NCBI GenBank assembly: GCA_017475045.1
Contig: JAFVGH010000068.1
Span: 1-64,000 of the forward strand
DNA length: 64,000 nucleotides
From: Fibrobacter sp.
GTDB taxonomy: Bacteria > Fibrobacterota > Fibrobacteria > Fibrobacterales > Fibrobacteraceae
Direction: 5' to 3'
Part shown: one piece after another, positions 36,180 to 44,789 of the stretch
Layout: each line of letters opens with the position of its first letter
Position numbering within the stretch: position 1 is the first letter of the stretch
Program-made: the position numbers and the translations under genes
Notes under the pieces: generated by a model
Told to the model about the DNA's origin: nothing
Databases searched by the model: none
Seen by the model: only the letters and a program-made list of their open reading frames with translations

Positions 36180-37355
36180 TTACTGGGCAGCGGCCGGGGC
36201 AGGTGCGGCAGGTGCGGGCTGAGCAGCCGGAGCAGCGGCTGCAGGAGCGGCAGGCTGTGCAGCCGGGGCAGCGGCGGGCTTAGCAGCAGGGGCAGCAGCT
36301 GCGGGAGCAGCGGCAGGCTGTGCAGCCGGGGCAGCGGCGGGAGCTGCGGCAGCAGGCTGAGCTGCGGGGGCGGCGGCGGGCTTAGCAGCAGGTGCGGCAG
36401 CAGGAGCAGCGGCCTTCGGAGCAGCTGCAGGCTTAGCTTCGGCCTTAGCAGGAGCGGCCTTCGGAGCAGCGGGCTTTTCGGCGGCCGGCTTGGCTTCGGC
36501 CTTAGCTGCGGGAGCAGCCTTTTCAGCAGGCTTGGCTTCGGGCTTTGTTTCGGCCTTAGCAGGTTCAGCCTTGGCTTCTTCCTTAGCGGGTTCAGCAGCG
36601 GCGATGGCGTTGGAAGGTGCACCCGGAGCGTGGGTGTCGATCAGTTCCATTTCGAAAATCAGCATGCTGTTACCCGGAATCTGCGGGCCACGGCCACGGG
36701 GACCGTAAGCAAGGTCGCTAGGAATCCAAGCGGTGACCTTCTCACCCACCTTCATGAGCTTGAGCATTTCGGTCCAACCCGGAATCACGGCACCGATGGG
36801 GAACTCCAGAGGTTCGCCACGATCAACGGAGCTATCGAACTTGGTACCGTCCAGAAGCGTGCCTGTATAGTGGACCTTGACCACGTCGGTATCGGAAGGC
36901 GTTACACCGGTACCTTCAGTAATCACCTTGTACTGGAGACCACTTTCAGTGGTCACGACGCCTTCGGCAGTCTTGTTCTGAGCGAGGAAAGCTTCGCCCT
37001 TGGCCTTGTTCTCGGCAGCAGCGACGCTATCCTTTCTGGCCTTTTCGGCCTGGCGGGACTGGGAAAGTTCGGTAAGGGTCTGGAAAATGGTAGAATCGGC
37101 CATGAGATACTTGGCACTATCCTGTTTGTAGCGTTCGACAAAGGCCTGAATAAAGAGGTCCAAATCCAAATCAATGGAATCACGGGCTACAAGCTGGAAC
37201 TGGGCCTGGTTACCAAAATGGGCACCCAGGGCGTAGCTATACTTATCCTTTTCGGTAACCAGGGCGGTCTTGGTCTTCGGGCCCTGGCACATCTGATCAC
37301 AACCTGTCAAAAGCAGGGCAAGGGCACCTGCAGCAACAATCACTTTCTTATTCAT
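36180..37355 (-). CDS. FKBP-type peptidyl-prolyl isomerase lipoprotein with Ala/Pro tail
   Basis: 391 aa from ATG 37355, preceded by GAGGAC. Lipobox LLLTGC. A Mip-like N-terminal helical region (KYSYALGAHFGNQAQF) is followed by the FKBP domain (about 155-250): VKVHYTGTLLDGTKFDSS, PGWTEMLKLMKVGEK, LAYGPRG, LIFEMELI. The last ~140 residues are Ala/Pro/Lys-rich low complexity, first KAEPAKAE-like then PAAAPAAQ-like, probably an extended spacer in the periplasm. The coding DNA there has perfect direct repeats. The long open frame on the other strand is an artefact of this composition. Confidence 0.88.
   Translation of the reverse strand: MNKKVIVAAGALALLLTGCDQMCQGPKTKTALVTEKDKYSYALGAHFGNQAQFQLVARDSIDLDLDLFIQAFVERYKQDSAKYLMADSTIFQTLTELSQSRQAEKARKDSVAAAENKAKGEAFLAQNKTAEGVVTTESGLQYKVITEGTGVTPSDTDVVKVHYTGTLLDGTKFDSSVDRGEPLEFPIGAVIPGWTEMLKLMKVGEKVTAWIPSDLAYGPRGRGPQIPGNSMLIFEMELIDTHAPGAPSNAIAAAEPAKEEAKAEPAKAETKPEAKPAEKAAPAAKAEAKPAAEKPAAPKAAPAKAEAKPAAAPKAAAPAAAPAAKPAAAPAAQPAAAAPAAAPAAQPAAAPAAAAPAAKPAAAPAAQPAAPAAAAPAAQPAPAAPAPAAAQ
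36248..36341. repeat. Direct repeats in the FKBP Ala/Pro tail
   Basis: A 31-base unit occurs exactly at 36248-36278 and 36311-36341, period 63 bp (21 codons). This suggests tail length can change by slippage or recombination. Confidence 0.85.
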
Positions 37356-37483
37356 AAGTTGTCCTCTTCTTTTTGAATTGACCCTCATAAAATAGCAAAT
37401 CCTGCGAAAAAAGGAACCTAAAATGCTAAATTTTACTTATAAGTTTTCATATATTATGGAAAAAGAGTTTTTCAAGGATTCTT

Positions 37484-39313
37484 ATGTGCGGAATAGTCGC
37501 CTATATCGGTCAAAGTGAAGCCCTGCCCGTCCTCGTGGGCGGTTTGAAGAAATTGGAGTACCGTGGCTACGATAGTTCGGGAGTCTCCCTTATCGACCAT
37601 GGAAAAATCTCCACCGTCCGCGCCTCTGGGAAAATCAGTGCCCTAGAAGCCAAACTCAAGGAGAATCCCGTACAGGGAACCATCGGTATCGCCCATACCC
37701 GCTGGGCAACCCACGGAGCCCCCACCGAACAGAATGCTCACCCCCATGTAAGTTTTGACGGCAAGATTTCCATCGTCCACAACGGGATTATCGAAAACTA
37801 CGCAAGCCTCAAGGCAAAGCTCATCGAGAAGGGCATTACCTTCAAATCCGAAACCGATACCGAAGTGGTGGCCCACCTGATCGCCAGGAATTACAACGGC
37901 GACCTGAAAGACGCCGTCCTAAAGACCCTCTCCCTCATCGAGGGAACCTTCGGCCTTGCCGTCATCTGCAGCGACGACCCCGATACAATGATTGGCGCCC
38001 GTCGCGGAAGCCCCCTGATTCTCGGTATCGGAAACGACAAGGACTTTTTCCTGGCCAGCGACGTGTCTGCCATCATCAACCACACCCAAAAGGTGGTATA
38101 CCTGGATGACAACGACGTGGTACAGATTAAGCGCGACGGCTACTCCATCGTAAACATGAACAGCCACGAGGTAACCCGCGACATCCAGGACATCGACTTT
38201 GACGCCGAATCCATCGCCAAGGGCGGATTCGCCCACTTCATGCTGAAAGAGATTTTCGAGCAGCCCGAGGTGCTCAAGAACACCATGCGCGGCCGCCTGC
38301 TCATTGCCGAAGGGAACGCAAAACTGGCGGGCCTTGACACCAACATCAAGGAACTGCGAAACATCAACCGCATCATCATTACCGCTTGTGGCACAAGCTA
38401 CTATGCCGGCATGGTGGGCGAATACATGATCGAAGACCTGGCAGGGGTACCCGTAGAAGTGGAATACGCTTCGGAGTTCCGTTACAGAAACCCCATCATC
38501 AAGCCCGGGACTCTGGTCCTTGCCATCTCGCAGTCCGGCGAAACCGCCGACACGCTGGCGGCCCTGAAAGAAGCCCAACAGAAGGGCGCCACTGCCCTTG
38601 CCATCTGTAACGGCGTAGGTTCCACCATTGCCCGCACCAGCGATGGCGGCGTGTACCTGCACGCAGGCCCCGAAATCGGCGTGGCCTCAACAAAGGCTTT
38701 CACAAGCCAGGTAACTGTGCTTGCCATGATTGCCCTTTTGCTCGGACGCCAGCGCAGGCTTTCTTTCGAGGCCGGAGCCGACATCGCCCGAGCCCTCACG
38801 GAATTGCCCGCTTTGGTAGAAGAAACTCTCAAGCTTTCGGACAGCATTGCCGCAATCGCGAAGCAATACGTAAAGGCCAACAACTTCTTGTACCTGGGCC
38901 GTCACTTCAACTACCCTGTGGCCATGGAAGGCGCCCTGAAGCTGAAAGAAATCAGTTACATCCACGCCGAGGGTTACCCTGCCGCCGAAATGAAGCACGG
39001 CCCCATCGCCCTGATCGACGAGAACATGCCCGTGGTGGTTATCGCCCCCAAGGATGCCCTGTTCGACAAGGTCATCAGCAACGTCCGCGAAATCAAGGCC
39101 CGCGGTGGCCGGGTCATTGCGGTCACTACCGAAGACTGCAAGCCCCTGGATGAGTTTGCAGACCACCTTATCAAGGTGCCCAAAACCATCCCGATGCTTA
39201 TGCCTATCCTCACCTGCATACCGCTGCAGCTAATGGCTTACCACATCGCCGTGCTCCGTGGAAACGACGTGGACCAACCCCGCAACCTGGCAAAGAGCGT
39301 GACCGTGGAATAA
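37484..39313 (+). CDS. glmS: Glucosamine-6-phosphate synthase (isomerising)
   Basis: 609 aa, full length. It makes glucosamine 6-phosphate from fructose 6-phosphate and glutamine for wall synthesis. The N-terminal Ntn amidotransferase has nucleophile Cys2 (MCGIVAYIG) and the RWATHG, HNG and ETDTE motifs. Two SIS domains follow (ACGTSYYAGM, ISQSGETADT, then YLGRHFNYPVAMEGALKLKE), and it ends NLAKSVTVE as in the family. AAGGA lies 8-12 bases before the ATG. No glmS ribozyme is evident in the 128-bp upstream region. Confidence 0.97.
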   Translation: MCGIVAYIGQSEALPVLVGGLKKLEYRGYDSSGVSLIDHGKISTVRASGKISALEAKLKENPVQGTIGIAHTRWATHGAPTEQNAHPHVSFDGKISIVHNGIIENYASLKAKLIEKGITFKSETDTEVVAHLIARNYNGDLKDAVLKTLSLIEGTFGLAVICSDDPDTMIGARRGSPLILGIGNDKDFFLASDVSAIINHTQKVVYLDDNDVVQIKRDGYSIVNMNSHEVTRDIQDIDFDAESIAKGGFAHFMLKEIFEQPEVLKNTMRGRLLIAEGNAKLAGLDTNIKELRNINRIIITACGTSYYAGMVGEYMIEDLAGVPVEVEYASEFRYRNPIIKPGTLVLAISQSGETADTLAALKEAQQKGATALAICNGVGSTIARTSDGGVYLHAGPEIGVASTKAFTSQVTVLAMIALLLGRQRRLSFEAGADIARALTELPALVEETLKLSDSIAAIAKQYVKANNFLYLGRHFNYPVAMEGALKLKEISYIHAEGYPAAEMKHGPIALIDENMPVVVIAPKDALFDKVISNVREIKARGGRVIAVTTEDCKPLDEFADHLIKVPKTIPMLMPILTCIPLQLMAYHIAVLRGNDVDQPRNLAKSVTVE

Positions 39314-39319
39314 AACAAA

Positions 39320-40534
39320 ATGGCAGCAATCGAAGAACAGGAAGATTACGAAGTACGCATTGGATCCTTTAACGGACCCATGGACTTGCTTCTGTACCTG
39401 GTCCAGAAAAAGGAAATGTCCCTGGACCAGATTCCTATTGCCGAAATTGCCGACGATTTCTTGATGTGGGTCAACAAGATTGGAGTCACCGACCTTTCAA
39501 AGGCGGGCGACTTCCTTTACATGGCAAGCCGCCTTATGGCCCTGAAGGTCCAGGAACTGCTACCTGCCGAAGAACGGGACCCCGAGCTCATCGAAGAATA
39601 CAATGAAGACCGCGAGCAGCTCATGCGCGAGATGCTGGAGTACCAGCGTTACAAGCAGGTGGCCGGCGGCCTCCAGGAAATGGAAAGCGAGAACTACGGC
39701 ACCTACAGTCGCGGCCGTCTGGAAAAGACCCAGAACGACGACGAGACTCTGGCCGACGCCAATATCTGGCAGCTGTTCCGCGCTTACCAGAAAAGCCTAA
39801 AGACCAAGATTTCAGAGACCATCCACCATATCGAACTGGACTACGTGACCATCCAGGACCGTCAACAGGCCATCAACAACTACCTGAACGTCCACGGCCG
39901 CGCACTTTTCGAAGATTTGCTGGATAACGACTCACACCCCATTGTCGCGGCCGTGACATTCATGGCCCTGCTGGAGATGATCAAGACCGACGAGCTGGTG
40001 TTCCGCCAGAGCGAACTGTTCGGCCCCATCTGGATCTACCGTAAAAAGAACAACGAGGAATACGCCGAAGAAATGGCCCACGAGACGGTATTCCTCTCCA
40101 AGGATCCCGACGTGAAGCCCGGCCTTGTAGAAGAAATTCGCAGAGAGGCCACGGCACGCTCCCAGGCCGGGAGCGTTGGCGACATCGCTGCCGTGATGCG
40201 CGAGGCCCTGCTATGGGCCAGCCGTGGCCAAGACGTCACCGAAGACGACCTGATGGCCATGCTGGAAGGTCGCGAAGACCTGAGCGAAGTCCAGGAAGAC
40301 CCCTTCGGAGACAAAGACGAGGAGCCGGCACCGGCCCCCGAGCCGGAATCTAGTGGCATCGAACCCACCACAGAACAAGCGTCTGCTGCAGAACCGACAC
40401 CCTCTGCCGAGCAAACAGAGGCGCAAGCTCTAGATCCTCGCCTTCGCGAGGATGACCCCGGGTCAAGCCCGGGGCAGGCTCAAGGAAAGGGCGCAGACGA
40501 CGAAGGCCCCGTCATCTACGGAGCCCAGGATTAA
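39320..40534 (+). CDS. scpA: ScpA, segregation and condensation protein, with extended tail
   Basis: 404 aa; typical ScpA is about 250. The kleisin core (1-250) has FNGPMDLLLYLVQKKEMSLDQI, IAEIADDFL, ASRLMALKVQELLP and a C-terminal winged-helix-like part (VTFMALLEMIKTDELVF). It bridges SMC heads in chromosome condensation. Beyond about 270 is a long acidic extension, and near 372-390 the protein reads DPRLREDDPGSSPGQAQ, which is a translated dispersed palindromic repeat. The gene starts 6 bp after glmS, so the two are co-transcribed. scpB is not in the window. Confidence 0.9.
   Translation: MAAIEEQEDYEVRIGSFNGPMDLLLYLVQKKEMSLDQIPIAEIADDFLMWVNKIGVTDLSKAGDFLYMASRLMALKVQELLPAEERDPELIEEYNEDREQLMREMLEYQRYKQVAGGLQEMESENYGTYSRGRLEKTQNDDETLADANIWQLFRAYQKSLKTKISETIHHIELDYVTIQDRQQAINNYLNVHGRALFEDLLDNDSHPIVAAVTFMALLEMIKTDELVFRQSELFGPIWIYRKKNNEEYAEEMAHETVFLSKDPDVKPGLVEEIRREATARSQAGSVGDIAAVMREALLWASRGQDVTEDDLMAMLEGREDLSEVQEDPFGDKDEEPAPAPEPESSGIEPTTEQASAAEPTPSAEQTEAQALDPRLREDDPGSSPGQAQGKGADDEGPVIYGAQD
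40434..40485. repeat. Dispersed palindromic repeat inserted in scpA, copy 2
   Basis: Two hairpins: ATCCTCGC-CTTC-GCGAGGAT (40434-40453) and CCCCGGG-TCAAG-CCCGGGG (40456-40474). Bases 40446-40485 repeat exactly, reversed, at 19543-19582. The insertion keeps the scpA frame. Confidence 0.85.
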
Positions 40535-40541
40535 ATGCTAG

Positions 40542-40562
40542 ATGGCGGCTCAAGGCCGCCAT
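40542..40562. repeat. REP-like palindrome between scpA and CotH gene
   Basis: ATGGCGGC (40542-40549), TCAAG, GCCGCCAT (40555-40562). It sits between convergent stops without a T run. It shares the loop with 6347-6367 when read on the other strand. Confidence 0.65.
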
Positions 40563-40567
40563 GACGT

Positions 40568-42613
40568 TTACTGGAACTTGGCGGTAAACTTGTCGCCGTC
40601 TTCTGGAGAAACTAGTCTCGGATTCTCCCTGACTCCATCCGACCAACCGACAAACGTGGCTCCTGCCGACGCAACCGCCGTCAGCAGCATATCGTTTCCG
40701 GCAAAGAACGTGCCAGTATAGTTCGTACTGGGAAGTTGCATGTCATCAACAAGAACTTTGCCACTCCCCTGAACGCCAATGGTGACACTGATATCAGCGC
40801 CTAGGCCAAATTCGGTACGATATTCACCCCTTACCGTCGCCGTTCGCGTAGAAGCGTAGGCAACCAGGTTGCTGCCACTTCTATCAAAAGGCAAATTATA
40901 ACCAGGACGAACAAATGTTCTCAAATCACGATCCATCTCTGCTGAAGAGAGCTGGCTATTGATACGGGCAACAGCATCACTCACTTTTTGGCTCGTCAAA
41001 TAACTGGTAAACAGCACAGCGGCATGGTTAATAAACATCCGTCTAAAATCTGGATTTTTAATCAGCTTGAGGTACATCCCAGCGATACAATTATCACCAC
41101 TGCATCCGCTATGCCCACCCTGTTTCATCCAGCTAAACATATTAGTACGGGCACCGAACCCCGCAACAGCCCACTCCCATTCAAAGCCATGGTCCACATC
41201 AAAAATCATGTATCTGAACGGCTCATCCGGAGATCTCCACGCACGAACATTGTTGTCGGGCCAGTCTCCATTATGGATATAAAATTCCATAGTTACGTAA
41301 TCAGCAAAATTCCCCAAATTCAACATGGTCTGCGCTTTCGCATAATTGCTTCGGGCAATCTGAGCCTCCGTTGCATTGGACGTATCCGTCTTAAAATGAT
41401 TTTTTTCTGCAAAGAGCGCCAACATGTTATTATACGAATCTACAGTTCCCCCAGTGGCTGTAACTTCCAATCCAAGATGTTTCACCAAATCCACCTGCTT
41501 GGAATCAATGCCATAATTAGTCTCTACGAAATGTTCATTCAGCCTTTCACGCATGTCGTGAATACCATAGTACCTGCCATTGTAAAACACAACCACCATG
41601 CGGCTCCGTTGATAATCGACAGAAGTACCTTCTGCAAGGCTTGTAAGGGCCGGATCCCCCACATAGTCCGACACATAACGGTTCCCTCCATTACGCAAAT
41701 TGAATCCCTTGAACTTGTTCGCCTCCGGGCGCGTTTCAAACAAGCTGTATTTCAAACGGCCATCTTCATAAATACTCTTCATCTTCACAGACACCGACTT
41801 CTTTTCGTAGGTACGGCTCCAGCCACCCATTAGCGAGATTCCCGCGTCAATTTGCCAGGTTTTCTTGGCACTCAAGCTACCATTCTCAAAATATTCCACA
41901 TGCACCGGGTATTCAGCCTCGGCCATCAGCCCCGGAGTACAATACTTGGGGTCTCCGCCAGCACAACCCGCTTGATAGACATAGTTATTCTGGAAAAATT
42001 TCGGATCCACGCTAATTGCCACCACCGGCATAGAAACCGTCTCATTGATAAAGAAGGTATGGCTAGACGAGCGAACCGCCTCGCCCCCCACAAATTCTGC
42101 ACAGCGTACCGGAGTATTTGATGTCACTGTATAAGGTTCAATAAATTTCCACGAATTTTCCGTAGGTGCAGAACCATCGAACGTACAATGAATCTCGCCT
42201 CCATTCACAGCTTCAGGCACAGGAAGCGTCAGGCCGTCACTATAAAATCCTGCCGGAGGAAGCATCCGCACTTTCTCGTCTTCTTTTTCCTCTCCGTCAT
42301 CACCGGTGATATCCTTCTCGCCACCATTTTCTTTTCCTACGTTTCCAGAACTACTTGACTTTGAGGAATCTTTTTCTCCGGAATCACTAGAATACAGAGG
42401 GTTGCCCCCATTGGCCAACTGATCCAAGTACCAAGTATAAAGAGAATCCGACATCAAGATACTATCGGGAATCACCTTGCCATCAGGACCAATTACCGTC
42501 CCCATCTCCTCGGGTTTACTAGTAGACCCGTCATCACCGCAAGCCGAAAAAACAAGCAGGACGAACGGAACAAGCAGCACAAAAAAAGAACTATACAAGC
42601 TTTTGCTGTTCAT
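40568..42613 (-). CDS. CotH-kinase-like lipoprotein, copy 1
   Basis: 681 aa from ATG 42613, preceded by AGGAGAG. Lipobox LVFSAC. An acidic, Ser-rich linker (near 60-100) leads to a beta module of chitobiase C-terminal type (FYSDGLTLPVP...HCTFDGSAPTE). The CotH domain (about 190-560) follows, with ERLNEHFVETNYGID, a catalytic-loop-like NGDWPDNN (Asp450) and a metal-site-like FDVDHGF (Asp472, Asp474). The C-terminal ~70 residues form a beta repeat ending GATFVGWSDG. CotH proteins are atypical kinases that phosphorylate Ser-rich coat proteins in Bacillus; whether this one does so outside the cytoplasm is open. It starts 8 bp after its partner lipoprotein gene. Confidence 0.78.
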   Translation of the reverse strand: MNSKSLYSSFFVLLVPFVLLVFSACGDDGSTSKPEEMGTVIGPDGKVIPDSILMSDSLYTWYLDQLANGGNPLYSSDSGEKDSSKSSSSGNVGKENGGEKDITGDDGEEKEDEKVRMLPPAGFYSDGLTLPVPEAVNGGEIHCTFDGSAPTENSWKFIEPYTVTSNTPVRCAEFVGGEAVRSSSHTFFINETVSMPVVAISVDPKFFQNNYVYQAGCAGGDPKYCTPGLMAEAEYPVHVEYFENGSLSAKKTWQIDAGISLMGGWSRTYEKKSVSVKMKSIYEDGRLKYSLFETRPEANKFKGFNLRNGGNRYVSDYVGDPALTSLAEGTSVDYQRSRMVVVFYNGRYYGIHDMRERLNEHFVETNYGIDSKQVDLVKHLGLEVTATGGTVDSYNNMLALFAEKNHFKTDTSNATEAQIARSNYAKAQTMLNLGNFADYVTMEFYIHNGDWPDNNVRAWRSPDEPFRYMIFDVDHGFEWEWAVAGFGARTNMFSWMKQGGHSGCSGDNCIAGMYLKLIKNPDFRRMFINHAAVLFTSYLTSQKVSDAVARINSQLSSAEMDRDLRTFVRPGYNLPFDRSGSNLVAYASTRTATVRGEYRTEFGLGADISVTIGVQGSGKVLVDDMQLPSTNYTGTFFAGNDMLLTAVASAGATFVGWSDGVRENPRLVSPEDGDKFTAKFQ
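40641..40714. repeat. Near-identical 74-bp segment shared by the two CotH genes (copy 1)
   Basis: Matches 44863-44936 with a single mismatch by eye, although the genes differ clearly just outside. It encodes the C-terminal beta repeat (GTFFAGNDMLLTAVASAGAT). Confidence 0.85.
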
Positions 42614-42621
42614 ACTCTCTC

Positions 42622-44763
42622 CTAGTAACAATGCGGTATTTTCATCGATTTTCCATCAGGAATATTCAGCTTTACTGGATAACGAACAGTAAGCTTCCCG
42701 GTATAGTCCCAATCACTACCAATTGTTACAGATGATTCAAACCATTCAACAATCTCGCTAGAATATGACGAACCATATTCCCAAGTTGCAGCCTCCCCCA
42801 TATATTGCTGGCATCCATTGACAATATACTTTCCTGCCCCAAGCGTTTCGGATAGGCTGGCCAGGTCACTGAGATAATCAAACTCAAGATATCCCGAGTT
42901 ACATTCTCTGACATTCAATCTAGAGCACGTCAGATTCGACTCCGTGCTCAACCCAGCATCCAGTTTCAGTGTAGCGGAAACTTCCCCTATTTCATCTGGC
43001 ACAAATTCAGGAACAGCTTCATCGCTGGTCCAAATAACTTTTCCACTTTTGTCGGTAAAAGTCCACTGATAAGAATTCGCCTCAACCGGCAGATCACCCT
43101 TTAGCAAACGCCACGACATCGACCTTTCGCTACAGGAAAGAGGATAAGACGGGCCACATTTCGAAGCAGCAGCCGTACATACCGTATCACCCTCGAACAA
43201 CATGGCATACAATGCATAATCCGACGGACTGATTGTCACAGACGGTCCTGATGTCCAAGACCACATATAGCGGTCTTCGTAATCAAAATACGGCGCACTA
43301 GCCGTAACTTTTTTTGACACATTGTCACTTGCGGAAACAAGGGTTAATTCAACAAATTGAATCTTGTCCGAAATTCCAACGAGAGAGCCTGTGTAAAAAT
43401 AATATCCAGAACTTGATTTAAGAATGGAGCAACTTGCCGACACAGGGGTCATCACCGGCACCGTTTTGCAAGCGGGTTCCATGGTCCCACCATCGCTGTT
43501 GGTCACCGTCAATGTCGGAGCATAGTCACCCGCAGCCGCTGGAGTACCCACAGCCGAGATCCCTGTACCCGAGGCCCCGTTATTCCATTCGTAGGTAAAG
43601 GGGGGGGCCCCAGAGCAACCGGACACGGTCCAGGTGGCACTTACGTCTTGTCCTTCGCGAAGAACCAATTTGGTAGCATCCGTTGTACAAACGCACCCTG
43701 TCACGGGAGTGGCTTCTACAGTCACCACAGAGCAAACAATCTCGTCACTCTCCGACTTGCGTCCCTTGTTCAGCACAAGCTTCGCCCTGTAGGTTCCGCT
43801 ACTACCATAGCTCACTTCAGGAGACGAAGCGTCGCTTGTAGCAATCGATGCATTTTCATCAAAATTCCACGAGTAGGAAACCACAGTGCCGCCCATATTG
43901 TAAAAGGAATAAGTCACCGATTCTCCCTTTTCAACAACACTTTTGGAAACGGTGCACACTCCGCGTACCTTGGTTTCGTCATTTTCAGCAGTCGAGGACG
44001 ATGCCGGCTTGCCCGACGAAGAAGAACTGCCTGGCATCACCTCCGACGACGAGGAACCGGCCGGTTTCGTTCCCGACGAAGACGACTTCGGCTGCGAAGA
44101 CGTCACCGCCTTGCCGTTACCGTACCATACACCATCCTTACACTGATACACTGCCATCTTGCCCATTACATAGATATATCCATTACCAGAGCAGTCGGGC
44201 AAGTCACTTTCAGAGACTACACCGCCAGGAATTTCCACCCATTTTCTTGCAAGGCAGGCTACCATATTTTTTCCCGCAACAAAGATATCACCTTCCCTGT
44301 TTTCGGTGCAAGCCTTCAAGTCTTCTTCCGAACCGACGGTATCCTGGACTAAGGCGTTCATAAAGCAACCAACAAATTCAAGTTCATCAAAAAGGTTTCC
44401 CTTTACATCTTTCCACAAACCCGACTTACACTGATAGGGTTTCTCTTCGGAATAAACATAAACCCACTGACCGTCCAAAGCCTTGTCACAGGGGCGAACG
44501 TTGCATATTCCTCTTGCCACCTCCACCACTTTTTCCCAATTCTGCGACACACAGGCATAGTACATTCCATCTACAACAGCGAGGGTTCCACCATTATCAG
44601 CCGCGCATTCCGGCAAATCATCCAGCGAGGCCGCCTCCACAATACGGCCATTTTCCTCACAATCCTGACACCCCACCTCTGTAGACCCATCACCACCACA
44701 GGCAACGAGAATAAGCAACGCAAGAACTCCCAAAAGGGCAAAGGGATTTTTGAAAGTATTCAT
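42622..44763 (-). CDS. Poly-Ser, PKD-like lipoprotein, CotH partner copy 1
   Basis: 713 aa. Lipobox LLILVAC. Four short Cys-pair units follow (each C...Y/V-x-C-x5-W, about residues 50-210). A Ser-rich linker comes next (about 225-262), then PKD-like beta domains (VSYSWNFDENASIATSDASSPEVSYGSSG; FTYEWNNGASGTG...YAPTLTVTNSDGG). The C-terminal region is Cys-containing and unrecognised. Probably displayed on the outer membrane, binding carbohydrate or protein. It lies third in a four-gene operon, 26 bp after the upstream CotH gene and 8 bp before the downstream one. Its N-terminal layout matches the gene at 46744-49110. Confidence 0.72.
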   Translation of the reverse strand: MNTFKNPFALLGVLALLILVACGGDGSTEVGCQDCEENGRIVEAASLDDLPECAADNGGTLAVVDGMYYACVSQNWEKVVEVARGICNVRPCDKALDGQWVYVYSEEKPYQCKSGLWKDVKGNLFDELEFVGCFMNALVQDTVGSEEDLKACTENREGDIFVAGKNMVACLARKWVEIPGGVVSESDLPDCSGNGYIYVMGKMAVYQCKDGVWYGNGKAVTSSQPKSSSSGTKPAGSSSSEVMPGSSSSSGKPASSSTAENDETKVRGVCTVSKSVVEKGESVTYSFYNMGGTVVSYSWNFDENASIATSDASSPEVSYGSSGTYRAKLVLNKGRKSESDEIVCSVVTVEATPVTGCVCTTDATKLVLREGQDVSATWTVSGCSGAPPFTYEWNNGASGTGISAVGTPAAAGDYAPTLTVTNSDGGTMEPACKTVPVMTPVSASCSILKSSSGYYFYTGSLVGISDKIQFVELTLVSASDNVSKKVTASAPYFDYEDRYMWSWTSGPSVTISPSDYALYAMLFEGDTVCTAAASKCGPSYPLSCSERSMSWRLLKGDLPVEANSYQWTFTDKSGKVIWTSDEAVPEFVPDEIGEVSATLKLDAGLSTESNLTCSRLNVRECNSGYLEFDYLSDLASLSETLGAGKYIVNGCQQYMGEAATWEYGSSYSSEIVEWFESSVTIGSDWDYTGKLTVRYPVKLNIPDGKSMKIPHCY

Positions 44764-44789
44764 AAATTATTTCCCAGAACTATATTCTC

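Noticed and set aside
36248-36341. Possible CRISPR-like direct repeats
   Set aside because: The repeats lie in frame within a low-complexity coding tail, with only two perfect copies and no cas genes.
36174-37376. 400-codon frame on + opposite the FKBP gene
   Set aside because: It starts with Ser/Gly/Arg repeats produced by the Ala/Pro codons on the other strand; the - frame has a lipobox, FKBP motifs, ribosome site and terminator.
37389-37483. glmS ribozyme upstream of glmS
   Set aside because: The region is A/T-rich, short, and lacks the conserved GC-rich ribozyme core.
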